This document shows positions 42,941 to 50,436 of a DNA stretch of 50,436 nt, one piece after another (the stretch's first letter is position 1; each line of letters starts with the position of its first letter). The position numbers and the translations under genes were made by a program. The notes below the pieces were generated by a model that did no database searches, was not told the DNA's origin, and was given only the letters and a program-made list of their open reading frames with translations. Location of the stretch: assembly GCA_964621345.1 (NCBI GenBank), contig CAZUON010000021.1:1-50436 (forward strand), written 5' to 3'. The stretch comes from Glaciecola sp964621345 (GTDB lineage Bacteria; Pseudomonadota; Gammaproteobacteria; Enterobacterales; Alteromonadaceae).

Positions 42941-45040
42941 TTACCAAATACGCACACGATCTTCCGGTGCAAGGTAAAGTGCATCACCAGGTTGTACATC
43001 AAAAGCCGTATACCATGCATCGTGGTTACGTGGCGCGAGGGCTCGATATTGACCTGGTGCATGTGTACCACCGCGAAGCTGGTTAAGTAAGGCTTCTTCG
43101 GTAAACTTCACTCGCCATACTTGCGCCCACGCCAAGAAGAAACGTTGGTCGCCCGTTAGGCCGTCAATCACAGGTGCTTCTTCGCCGTTTAGACTTAGTT
43201 GATACGCATGATAAGCCATAGCTAAACCACCCACATCACCAATGTTTTCGCCGAGCGAGTTAGCACCGTTTACAAAGTTACCTTCAATTGGTTCATAAGC
43301 GCTGTATTGTTCGATGAGTTGTTGCGTTTTAGCTTCAAAAGCCGTTCTGTCGGCTTCTGTCCACCAATTACGCTGAATACCCATTGCATCTGATTTAGAA
43401 CCCTGGTCATCAAAACCATGGCCCATTTCATGGCCAATTACCGCGCCAATGGCACCGTAGTTAACTGCTGGATCGGCATTCGGGTCAAAAAATGGAGCTT
43501 GTAGAATGGCTGCTGGAAATACAATTTCATTGAATGACGGATTATAATAAGCGTTAACGCGTTGTGGTGCCATAAACCAATCGTTTCGGTTAGTTGGCTC
43601 TAGCTCATCTGCAACTTGTTTCGCTTGGAAGAACTTACGCATGTTGTGGACGTTAGTGATAATGTCGTCACTGGTAAGTTCAAGCCCTTCAAACGATTCC
43701 CACTCATCGGGGTAACCAATTTTGGGGTTAAATGCAGCAAGTTTTGCCTGCGCGTTTACTTTTGTCTCTTCACCCATCCAGTCGAGATTTTCGATACGCT
43801 GCTCAAGAGCGGTACGTAAATTCTCAACAAGCTCGCTCATTTGTGCCTTGGAGCTTTCTGGGAAGTAACGGTCAACGTATACTTTACCAATTGCAAAGCC
43901 CAATGAATTGGTACCAGACATTGCAGATATCGCTCGCTTCCAACGGTCTCTTGGTTCTTGCTGACCACGAAGCGTTTTTCCGTAGAATTCAAAATTAGCC
44001 ATTGAAATTTCGTCAGACAACCAAGCCGCATTCCCAGACACTAAGTGGTAAGTTAAATAGTCCTTCCAAACACTGAGGTCTTGATCGTTGATAAGTGCAA
44101 TAACTTCTTTAACCGGCTCAGGTTGAGATACGTTCAAGTTAGGCACTTTTAAACCAGACGGCTCGAAAAATACATCCCAATTAAAATTTGCGTACTCAGT
44201 ACTGAGGTCTTCGCGAGAAATTTGGTTAAGCGTAAGGTCGCGGTTTCTGCGTTTCTCTCGTGGCCACTGTATTTCTGCGATTTGTGTTTCAAGCGCTAAT
44301 ATGCTGTTTGCTTTTTCTTCTGCGTTTTCAACACCGGCAAAATTCAACATGGTCACGATGCTTGCTACATATGCGTCGCGTATAGCTTGAAAACGTTCAT
44401 TGTCTTCTAAGTAGTAAGAGCGGTCTGGCAGACCTAAACCCGACACACCAATCGAAAGCTGATATTCATTTGGGTCTAAGCGGTTAAAGCCTAAACCACC
44501 CGCGATGGGCGTGTTTGTGCCTGTCATCCATGCATTACCAAAAGCCTTAGTCAATCCTGCCGTATCTTCAATATTAGCAATGTCGTCGAGCATTGGTTGA
44601 ATCGGGCTAATGCCTTTTTCGTTGGCGCTGTCTACATCCATGAAGGCACTGTAATAGTTAGCAATAAGCGATTCTTCTAGTGTCTTATTTTCTACACTGT
44701 TAACGTTTTCAATAATACCTTGTACACGTTCTTCGCTGCGATCTGCTAAGACTGCGAATGCGCCATAGCTGGTTTTATCAGCAGGCATTTCAAAGTTGTC
44801 ATACCACGTTCCACTGGCATACATGAAAAAGTCGTCGCCAGGCTTGATGTTGGTGTTACGTGCGTCAAGGTCAATTCCAAAGCTACCGAGTTCGGGCTTT
44901 GCTGCCTCAGTCACTTGACTGGTTTGTTCAGCTTGCGCAGCACCGCTGGCGCCGCTTTGAGTGTTATTACTATCTGGCTGGCTACAGCCCATCATTACCA
45001 AAGAGCTAGCAACGGCTAACGCTAAAATTGAAGGTTTCAT
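42941..45040 (-). CDS. M13-family zinc metallopeptidase lipoprotein (PepO-like)
   Basis: The 699-residue product is a neprilysin-type endopeptidase. The leader ends in a lipobox (LVMMGCSQP), so it is probably membrane anchored in the periplasm. Zinc motif HEMGH is in GAVIGHEMGHGFDDQG, the third ligand lies in LGENIGDVGGLAMAYHAY, and the ending APEDRVRIW is typical of the family. I chose ATG 45040 because AGGATCG is 6 bases upstream and it begins the leader directly; the open frame extends 29 codons upstream to a TTG. Confidence 0.93.
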   Translation of the reverse strand: MKPSILALAVASSLVMMGCSQPDSNNTQSGASGAAQAEQTSQVTEAAKPELGSFGIDLDARNTNIKPGDDFFMYASGTWYDNFEMPADKTSYGAFAVLADRSEERVQGIIENVNSVENKTLEESLIANYYSAFMDVDSANEKGISPIQPMLDDIANIEDTAGLTKAFGNAWMTGTNTPIAGGLGFNRLDPNEYQLSIGVSGLGLPDRSYYLEDNERFQAIRDAYVASIVTMLNFAGVENAEEKANSILALETQIAEIQWPREKRRNRDLTLNQISREDLSTEYANFNWDVFFEPSGLKVPNLNVSQPEPVKEVIALINDQDLSVWKDYLTYHLVSGNAAWLSDEISMANFEFYGKTLRGQQEPRDRWKRAISAMSGTNSLGFAIGKVYVDRYFPESSKAQMSELVENLRTALEQRIENLDWMGEETKVNAQAKLAAFNPKIGYPDEWESFEGLELTSDDIITNVHNMRKFFQAKQVADELEPTNRNDWFMAPQRVNAYYNPSFNEIVFPAAILQAPFFDPNADPAVNYGAIGAVIGHEMGHGFDDQGSKSDAMGIQRNWWTEADRTAFEAKTQQLIEQYSAYEPIEGNFVNGANSLGENIGDVGGLAMAYHAYQLSLNGEEAPVIDGLTGDQRFFLAWAQVWRVKFTEEALLNQLRGGTHAPGQYRALAPRNHDAWYTAFDVQPGDALYLAPEDRVRIW

Positions 45041-45225
45041 TGTCGATCCTGTTTTAATTATGGTTATGTTTTTGTGTGTAAAAGTTCCGTCGTCGCAAAA
45101 TGTAAGCGTTACGAAGCGGTAAATCAAGCAACTGACATACTTCGTAACAATTATTACTGACCTGCCATACTTAAAGATTAATAAAATCCTGATGGGTTTA
45201 GCTCACACCACGGCTTCAATTTAAA

Positions 45226-46494
45226 TCATTGATGCTTACGGTAAGGTAGCACTTCGCTAGCCTGAGCGTGGTATTGTTCTATACTCGGACGCTCCCTGCG
45301 AACAAAGTCGGCCACGGCTTGGTCAAAGGCGGGTTCAAGTAAGAAGTGGTTCGAGTAGCAAAAAGTAGGACGAAAGCCCCTTAAAATTTTATGTTCACCT
45401 TGCGTGCCAGGGTTAAATTCAGTAATGCCTTGTTTAATCGCAAAGTCGATACCGCGGTAATAGCAACACTCAAAATGTAAGCCCGATACATCCTCTAACG
45501 CGCCCCAATAGCGTCCAAACAAAGCTCGTTTGTTGTAAAAAAAGAGCGAGCCTGCAAGCATTTGCTCCCCCCTGAATGCGCCAATTATACAAATGTGGTT
45601 TTTTAAGGTGCTTAAAAGCTTGTCAAAAAATCCTGCGCTGAGGTAACCAGCATGCCCAGAGCGTTTAAAATAGGTTTGTTGATAGCACAAATAAAACGAG
45701 TCTAGAATGTTTTGGTTTAGTTGCTCGCCGGTGAGGGTCTTTATCCTGAGCTGATTCTTATCTTCGGCAAAAGGCGCACGCTCTTTTCGAATGCTACGGC
45801 GTTTGCGTGATGTCAGCTGCGCCATAAAATCATCAAAATTCTGATAGCCTTGGTTTTGCCAAACAAATTGAACACTTAAGCGCTGATGCATTGTGTGTTC
45901 TGCATCAATGTCTTGCTCAGGCACTTGCTCATCTGCTTTTGGATGAGCCAGCGCATCACTGATGTTTTGTGTTTGAAACAAAATATGAAAAGAAGACGCT
46001 TTGGCATCCTCTACAAGGGCTTGTTTGTTGCTGTTGATGTAGTCAAACACCTGTTGTTCGTCGATACCTTGTTCCACATATTTACTATGGATAAGAGCCC
46101 GGGCGCCAGTAACCGGTGTAAACGGCACTGCGCACACCAACTTAGGATAGTATTCAAGGCCATGTTGGTGATAAGCATTTGCCCAAGCGTGGTCAAACAC
46201 GTATTCGCCGTAGGAGTGGGTTTTTAAATAACAGGGTACAAGCGCAATTACTTCGTCGTAGCGCTTGGCTGCATCTGCATTTGTGGGATCGCTGCATTGG
46301 TAAATTAATATATGATGGCTGTGCCAACCAGAATCAGCGTCAACGCTTTCACTACTTGCCAGAAGCTGCAAAAAATCGAGACTTAAAAATGGGGTTGTCG
46401 TGGCATTGTTTTGCATCAGCTGCTTTCGAACATTCACGGGAAGATCTAAAAGATTGTTGACGATAGACCACTGCCATTGTTGCATACAGTGCAT
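45226..46494 (-). CDS. COG3146/GNAT-fold acyltransferase-like protein
   Basis: The 422-residue product matches the DUF482 (COG3146) group, often labelled peptidoglycan-related GNAT. Segments seen include TPFLSLDFLQLLASSES, PVTGARALI, RKRRSIRKERAP, the GAFRGEQMLAGSLFFYNKRALFGRYWGA stretch, HFECCYYRGIDFAIKQGI and FNPGTQGEHKILRGFRP. Members resemble FemABX-like transferases, but substrate is unknown. Start at ATG 46494 or the in-frame ATG 46485, which has better spacing to AAGGA. Confidence 0.85.
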   Translation of the reverse strand: MHCMQQWQWSIVNNLLDLPVNVRKQLMQNNATTTPFLSLDFLQLLASSESVDADSGWHSHHILIYQCSDPTNADAAKRYDEVIALVPCYLKTHSYGEYVFDHAWANAYHQHGLEYYPKLVCAVPFTPVTGARALIHSKYVEQGIDEQQVFDYINSNKQALVEDAKASSFHILFQTQNISDALAHPKADEQVPEQDIDAEHTMHQRLSVQFVWQNQGYQNFDDFMAQLTSRKRRSIRKERAPFAEDKNQLRIKTLTGEQLNQNILDSFYLCYQQTYFKRSGHAGYLSAGFFDKLLSTLKNHICIIGAFRGEQMLAGSLFFYNKRALFGRYWGALEDVSGLHFECCYYRGIDFAIKQGITEFNPGTQGEHKILRGFRPTFCYSNHFLLEPAFDQAVADFVRRERPSIEQYHAQASEVLPYRKHQ

Positions 46495-46698
46495 ATTCCT
46501 TTGAGTATAATAGTGGTTGATGCTGTTAGCGCAAAACTTGCAGACCTATGGTCTCGTAAGCTAACAATAATTAACTTATACGCTTTTTCATTATTAAAGA
46601 TTAGCTTTAAGCAAGCGCAAACGCATATTAATATATTATGAGTACAGTAAAGCGCGTTTCATTACAAAATCAGAGCCATTTAAAAGAAGCTAAGTATT

Positions 46699-47160
46699 AT
46701 GAACAACGAAGATGATCACATTGACGTAAAACGAGCGCTTCGTCATAGCATTACGCGCTTTTTAGCTAGGCGAGAGCATAGTTTTTTTGAATTAGTGAAC
46801 AAGCTTAAACAAAAAGACTTTGTACATAAAGAGATTATAGAGGTGCTACAGAGCTTTACTGAAAGGGGCTTGCAGTCTGATCTTCGCTATGCGCAAAGCT
46901 ACGTAAGAACCGCGTATCACAAGGGCAAAGGTCCATCTTTTATTGAACAAAACCTTCAACAGCATGACATCGACAGCCATGTCATTAAGTCTTTGATACA
47001 AGATGATGATTACGATTGGTATACCTCTGCAAGCCTAGTTAGGGAAAAGCGTTTCGGCGAAAATTTACCTAGTGATTGGGATGATATTCAAAAGCAAAAA
47101 AGATTTTTACAATACCGAGGATTTTATCAGGCGCATATAAACGAAGTTTTTGGCAGATAA
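46699..47160 (+). CDS. recX: Recombination regulator RecX
   Basis: RecX limits RecA filament growth. The 153-residue product shows the family helical repeats: LARREHSFFELVNKLKQKDF, ERGLQSDLRYAQSYVRTAYHKGKGPSFI and QKRFLQYRGFYQAHI. recX usually follows recA; here the upstream neighbour is a divergent acyltransferase gene and recA is absent from the window. alaS lies downstream, the usual recX neighbour. No convincing LexA box was seen in the 204-base upstream gap. Confidence 0.92.
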   Translation: MNNEDDHIDVKRALRHSITRFLARREHSFFELVNKLKQKDFVHKEIIEVLQSFTERGLQSDLRYAQSYVRTAYHKGKGPSFIEQNLQQHDIDSHVIKSLIQDDDYDWYTSASLVREKRFGENLPSDWDDIQKQKRFLQYRGFYQAHINEVFGR

Positions 47161-47258
47161 TTTATGGCTGAGGGGCTTTCAGGCTTAAATTTATACAAGC
47201 AACATGCTATTGTTGCGCGCTAAACTCCACTCTAATCATTTTACTTATAGGACACTGC

Positions 47259-49859
47259 ATGACCCGCACTACTGCTGATATTCGTCGCACATTCATAGAG
47301 TATTTTAATAAGCATGGACACCAATCTGTGAGCAGCTGTTCACTGGTACCCAGTGATGATCCCACCTTATTATTTACTAATGCGGGTATGAACCAGTTTA
47401 AAGATGTGTTTTTGGGTGCAGAAACACGCGCATACACTCGCGCAGTATCTTCTCAACGCTGCGTTAGAGCTGGCGGTAAACACAACGACCTTGAAAATGT
47501 TGGGTACACGGCGCGTCACCATACCTTCTTTGAAATGTTAGGTAATTTTAGTTTTGGAGACTACTTCAAAGAGGAAGCGATTGGGTTTGCTTGGGATTTG
47601 TTAACCAACGAGTTTGGTCTACCTAAAGAAAAGCTATTAGTAACCATTTACCACGAAGATGATGAAGCCTTTGATATTTGGCATAAAAAAATTGGCGTGC
47701 CGGCAGATAAAATCATTCGTATTGCTACCTCAGATAACTTTTGGTCTATGGGTGATACCGGTCCTTGTGGTCCGTGTTCAGAAATTTTTTATGACCATGG
47801 TGAACATATTTGGGGCGGACCTCCCGGTTCTCCTGAAGAAGACGGCGACCGTTTTATCGAGATATGGAACCTGGTCTTTATGCAGTTTAACCGTCAGGCC
47901 GACGGCACTATGGAGAACCTACCTAAGCCTTCTATCGATACCGGCATGGGGCTAGAGCGTATTTCTGCCATTTTACAAAACGTACATAGTAATTACGAAA
48001 TTGACTTATTTGAGCGCTTAATTAAAGCGGCTGCCGAGATTGTGGGTAGCAACGATTTAGAAAATAAATCTTTGCGCGTAGTGGCCGACCATATTCGCTC
48101 TTGTGCATTTTTAATATGCGATGGCGTAATGCCGTCAAATGAGGGCCGCGGATATGTATTACGCAGAATTATTAGACGCGCGGTAAGACACGGCTATCAA
48201 TTAGGCTGTAAAGATATTTTCTTTTACCGCTTAGTTAGCCAACTCGTCGCTGAAATGGGTGAGGCTTATCCTGAACTTGCGTCGCAGCAGGCGGTCATTG
48301 AAAAAGTATTGAAAGTAGAGGAGGAACAGTTTGCAAATACTCTTTCTCGCGGCATGAGCATCTTAAACCAGGCCCTTGAAACTCTTGAGGGTGAGCAGGT
48401 TCCGGGCGATTTAGCGTTTAAACTGTACGATACCTATGGTTTTCCTGTGGATTTAACCAACGATGTTGCTCGCGAAAAAGGCCTAAGTGTAGATGAAGCC
48501 GGCTTTGAAGCGGCGATGCAAAAGCAAAAGCAAATGGCGCAATCTGCCAGTAAGTTTGGCGCAGATTACAGCAGTGTTGTAAAAATAGACGCCGATACAC
48601 AGTTTACTGGCTACGATACTCTGCAAGGCAGTGCCACGGTTATTCAGCTTGTTCAAAACGATAAAGCAGTAGATGCCGTTGAAGGTGGTGATGCATTAGT
48701 TTTTGTTGATAAGACGGTGTTTTATGCTGAATCTGGTGGTCAAATAGGTGACAGCGGTACTATAGCTTCTGCTAATGCAAGCGGAGACGTTACCGATACG
48801 CAAAAAATGGGCAACGCCTTTGCGCATCAGGTGCGTTTAAACGGTAGTTTAAAAATTGGCGATACCATTACCCTTAAAGTCGACAATACGCGACGAGAAG
48901 CAATTAAGCTTAACCATAGTGCTACGCATTTATTGCACGCCGCATTACGAGAAATTTTGGGCGAACATGTTACTCAAAAAGGTTCTTTGGTAGATGAAGA
49001 AAAACTGCGTTTTGATTTTTCTCATTTTGAGAGCATTAGTGCAGCGCAGTTAACAGAGATTGAGGACCGCGTTAACCAAGAAATTCGTCAAAACCATATA
49101 CTCACAACGACCATGATGGAGCTCGAACAGGCTAAACAAGCAGGCGCGATGGCCTTATTTGGCGAGAAGTATGATGATGAAGTCCGCGTTGTTAAAATGG
49201 GTGACTTTAGTACAGAGTTATGTGGTGGTACCCATGTGGAGCGAACCGGTGATATAGGTTTGTTCAAGATTACATCTGAAGGTGGTATTTCAAGCGGTGT
49301 GCGGCGAATGGAAGCGGTTACAGGGCAGGGAGCTTTGAAGTTAACACAAGCTGATGCTGCAAGTTTAAGTCTACTGGCGAGTATGCTCAAATCAGATAAG
49401 GGCTCACTACCGTCGAAACTCGAACAAAGCTTACTGCAAACCAAGCAGCTTGAAAAAGAGTTAAATCAACTTAAGCAAAAGTCTGCTGGCGAAAAATCAA
49501 AAGATTTGTTAGCAAATGTGGTTGAAGTCAATGGAGTAAAACTCCTTGTTGCGAAGTTAGAAGGCGTTGAAGCAAAGACGCTGCGTACCATGATGGATGA
49601 CTTAAAAAATCAACTGCAATCAGGCGTTATTGCACTAGGGCTGGTCAGTGGCGATAAGGTGAATGTGATCACCGGTGTAACTAAAGATTTAGTCGCACAA
49701 ATCAAAGCTGGCGAATTAGTAAATCATATTGCCTCTCAAGTAGGCGGTAAAGGTGGTGGCCGACCAGATATGGCTCAAGCTGGAGGTACGCAACCTCAAG
49801 GCCTCGATAATGCATTAGCCTCTGTGAAAAGTTTTGTGGAAGAAAAGCTTGCTCAATAA
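47259..49859 (+). CDS. alaS: Alanyl-tRNA synthetase
   Basis: The 866-residue product is a complete class II synthetase. The aminoacylation domain has LLFTNAGMNQFKDVFLG, GGKHNDLENVGYTARHHTFF and WSMGDTGPCGPCSEI; the editing domain has the HxxxH motif NHSATHLLHAAL and the CGGTHVERTGDIGLFKI motif; the C-Ala oligomerisation domain ends with GGKGGGRPDMAQAGG. ATG 47259 gives a standard N-terminus (RTTADIRRTFIEYF). A short hairpin follows. Confidence 0.98.
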   Translation: MTRTTADIRRTFIEYFNKHGHQSVSSCSLVPSDDPTLLFTNAGMNQFKDVFLGAETRAYTRAVSSQRCVRAGGKHNDLENVGYTARHHTFFEMLGNFSFGDYFKEEAIGFAWDLLTNEFGLPKEKLLVTIYHEDDEAFDIWHKKIGVPADKIIRIATSDNFWSMGDTGPCGPCSEIFYDHGEHIWGGPPGSPEEDGDRFIEIWNLVFMQFNRQADGTMENLPKPSIDTGMGLERISAILQNVHSNYEIDLFERLIKAAAEIVGSNDLENKSLRVVADHIRSCAFLICDGVMPSNEGRGYVLRRIIRRAVRHGYQLGCKDIFFYRLVSQLVAEMGEAYPELASQQAVIEKVLKVEEEQFANTLSRGMSILNQALETLEGEQVPGDLAFKLYDTYGFPVDLTNDVAREKGLSVDEAGFEAAMQKQKQMAQSASKFGADYSSVVKIDADTQFTGYDTLQGSATVIQLVQNDKAVDAVEGGDALVFVDKTVFYAESGGQIGDSGTIASANASGDVTDTQKMGNAFAHQVRLNGSLKIGDTITLKVDNTRREAIKLNHSATHLLHAALREILGEHVTQKGSLVDEEKLRFDFSHFESISAAQLTEIEDRVNQEIRQNHILTTTMMELEQAKQAGAMALFGEKYDDEVRVVKMGDFSTELCGGTHVERTGDIGLFKITSEGGISSGVRRMEAVTGQGALKLTQADAASLSLLASMLKSDKGSLPSKLEQSLLQTKQLEKELNQLKQKSAGEKSKDLLANVVEVNGVKLLVAKLEGVEAKTLRTMMDDLKNQLQSGVIALGLVSGDKVNVITGVTKDLVAQIKAGELVNHIASQVGGKGGGRPDMAQAGGTQPQGLDNALASVKSFVEEKLAQ

Positions 49860-49866
49860 TGTTTTA

Positions 49867-49901
49867 AAGCAGGCATAAATCTGCTTATTTATTGTTTTTA
49901 T
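49867..49901 (+). terminator. Weak terminator after alaS
   Basis: AAGCAG (49867-49872) pairs with CTGCTT (49881-49886), with a T-rich tail interrupted by other bases. Confidence 0.4.
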
Positions 49902-50035
49902 GTATAAAAATGAAGATTAATCGGCTTTTTTTTGGATAAATGTGAACTCTTCCATTATAGTAGACTCAAAGGCCGGATGCATAAGCTAGACCCATATATT
50001 TTTATTAACAGTGGTCATTTTAAAAGGAGCAAAGA

Positions 50036-50224
50036 ATGCTTATTTTGACTCGTAGAGTAGGTGAGACCTTAATGGTTGGTGATAATGTCACTGTTACAGT
50101 TCTTGGCGTTAAAGGTAATCAAGTGCGTATTGGTGTAAATGCGCCTAAAGATGTATCGGTACACAGAGAAGAAATTTACATGCGTATTCAGGCTGAAAAA
50201 GGTCAGAGTAGCCCAGCGGAATAA
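50036..50224 (+). CDS. csrA: Carbon storage regulator CsrA
   Basis: CsrA is a small RNA-binding dimer that controls translation of many mRNAs, including motility genes. The 62-residue product matches the family in full: LILTRRVGETLMVGD, GVKGNQVRIGVNAPKDVSVHREEIY. AGGAG lies 6 bases before the ATG. It sits between alaS and a tRNA-Ser gene, as in many relatives; the aspartokinase gene sometimes found between alaS and csrA is absent. Confidence 0.97.
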   Translation: MLILTRRVGETLMVGDNVTVTVLGVKGNQVRIGVNAPKDVSVHREEIYMRIQAEKGQSSPAE

Positions 50225-50239
50225 GTTTCGTTGCATAAG

Positions 50240-50261
50240 CTCAGCTCATGCTGAGTTTTTT
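50240..50261 (+). terminator. Terminator after csrA
   Basis: CTCAGC (50240-50245) pairs with GCTGAG (50250-50255) around TCAT, followed by six T. Confidence 0.9.
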
Positions 50262-50351
50262 GTTTGAGTGCCCAATTTGTCGTTTATTTACGCGCTTATT
50301 GCCGGCTTTGTTTAAAAAACTAACGATTGAAAGAAACATCCTAAAAAACCG

Positions 50352-50385
50352 TTGACTTGTGGTGCTGATTGAGTAAACTTGCGCC
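50352..50385 (+). promoter_or_regulatory. tRNA promoter with GC-rich discriminator
   Basis: TTGACT (50352-50357), 16-base spacer, TAAACT (50374-50379), then TGCGCC leading to a GC-rich start region, as typical for stringently controlled stable RNA genes. It is about 15 bases ahead of the tRNA. Confidence 0.75.
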
Positions 50386-50394
50386 CCACATTTA

Positions 50395-50436
50395 GGAGAG
50401 GTGGCCGAGTGGCTGAAGGCGCTCCCCTGCTAAGGG
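50395..50436 (+). tRNA. tRNA-Ser (GCU anticodon), 5' part, cut by window end
   Basis: The sequence from GGAGAGGTGGCC through the D-arm (GAGTGGCTGAAGGC) to the anticodon stem CCCCT and anticodon GCT matches the class II serine tRNA 5' half; serine identity is also supported by the D-arm form. The 3' half including the long variable arm lies outside the window. Confidence 0.92.

Noticed and set aside
46495..46698. LexA box upstream of recX
   Set aside because: An ACAG is present near 46643 but no CTGT lies at the required 8-base distance.
46638..46715. 25-codon ATG frame just ahead of recX
   Set aside because: No ribosome-binding sequence, overlaps the recX start in another frame and the peptide shows no recognisable feature.

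Overview
The window is about 50 kb of chromosome from a marine-type gammaproteobacterium. Moderate GC, the flr-style polar flagellar regulon, the parC-parP-cheW module, a DUF2802 (FipA-like) gene and a MetJ-type operator all point to Alteromonadales (Alteromonadaceae-like), but no species can be named from sequence reading alone. There are no insertion sequences, phage genes or CRISPR arrays. This is core chromosome with a few local rearrangements.

Region 1 (1-27.9 kb) is one long polar flagellum and chemotaxis block, almost all on the + strand. It starts inside flrC (C-terminal Fis-type helix-turn-helix). A sigma-54 promoter then drives fliE-F-G-H-I-J, and a second sigma-54 promoter drives fliK-L-M-N-O-P-Q-R-flhB. 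Next comes an unusual 2.5 kb interruption (an unrecognised exported protein, plus an S41 lipoprotein protease on the opposite strand). A sigma-54-like promoter precedes flhA-flhF-flhG-fliA-cheY-cheZ-cheA. A terminator follows cheA, and then come parC-parP-cheW. These genes build the basal body, C-ring and type III export gate, place and count the polar flagellum (FlhF/FlhG), switch on late genes (FliA), and form and position the chemosensory array. The cheB gene expected between cheA and parC is absent. CheA has no recognisable P2 domain and instead carries three copies of a 15-residue acidic motif that resembles the CheY-docking N-terminus of FliM encoded in the same block.

Region 2 (28-34.8 kb) is a mixed housekeeping region: an enoyl-CoA hydratase/isomerase, glyoxalase I, a DUF2802 polar-flagellum factor (fipA) displaced from its usual place next to cheW, a PspB-like small membrane protein, a propionyl-CoA synthetase, a hotdog-fold protein, an unrecognised polytopic membrane protein and a TIGR02647 protein.

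Region 3 (34.8-39.7 kb) is a methionine module: metA behind a clear MetJ operator, then cobalamin-dependent methionine synthase encoded as two separate genes (homocysteine domain; folate + B12 + reactivation domains), split exactly at the interdomain linker.

Region 4 (39.7-50.4 kb) holds a DUF938 methyltransferase-like protein, a large MscS-type channel, an outer-membrane beta-barrel, an M13 lipoprotein peptidase, a COG3146-type acyltransferase, recX (without recA beside it), alaS, csrA and the first half of a tRNA-Ser(GCU) gene cut by the window edge.
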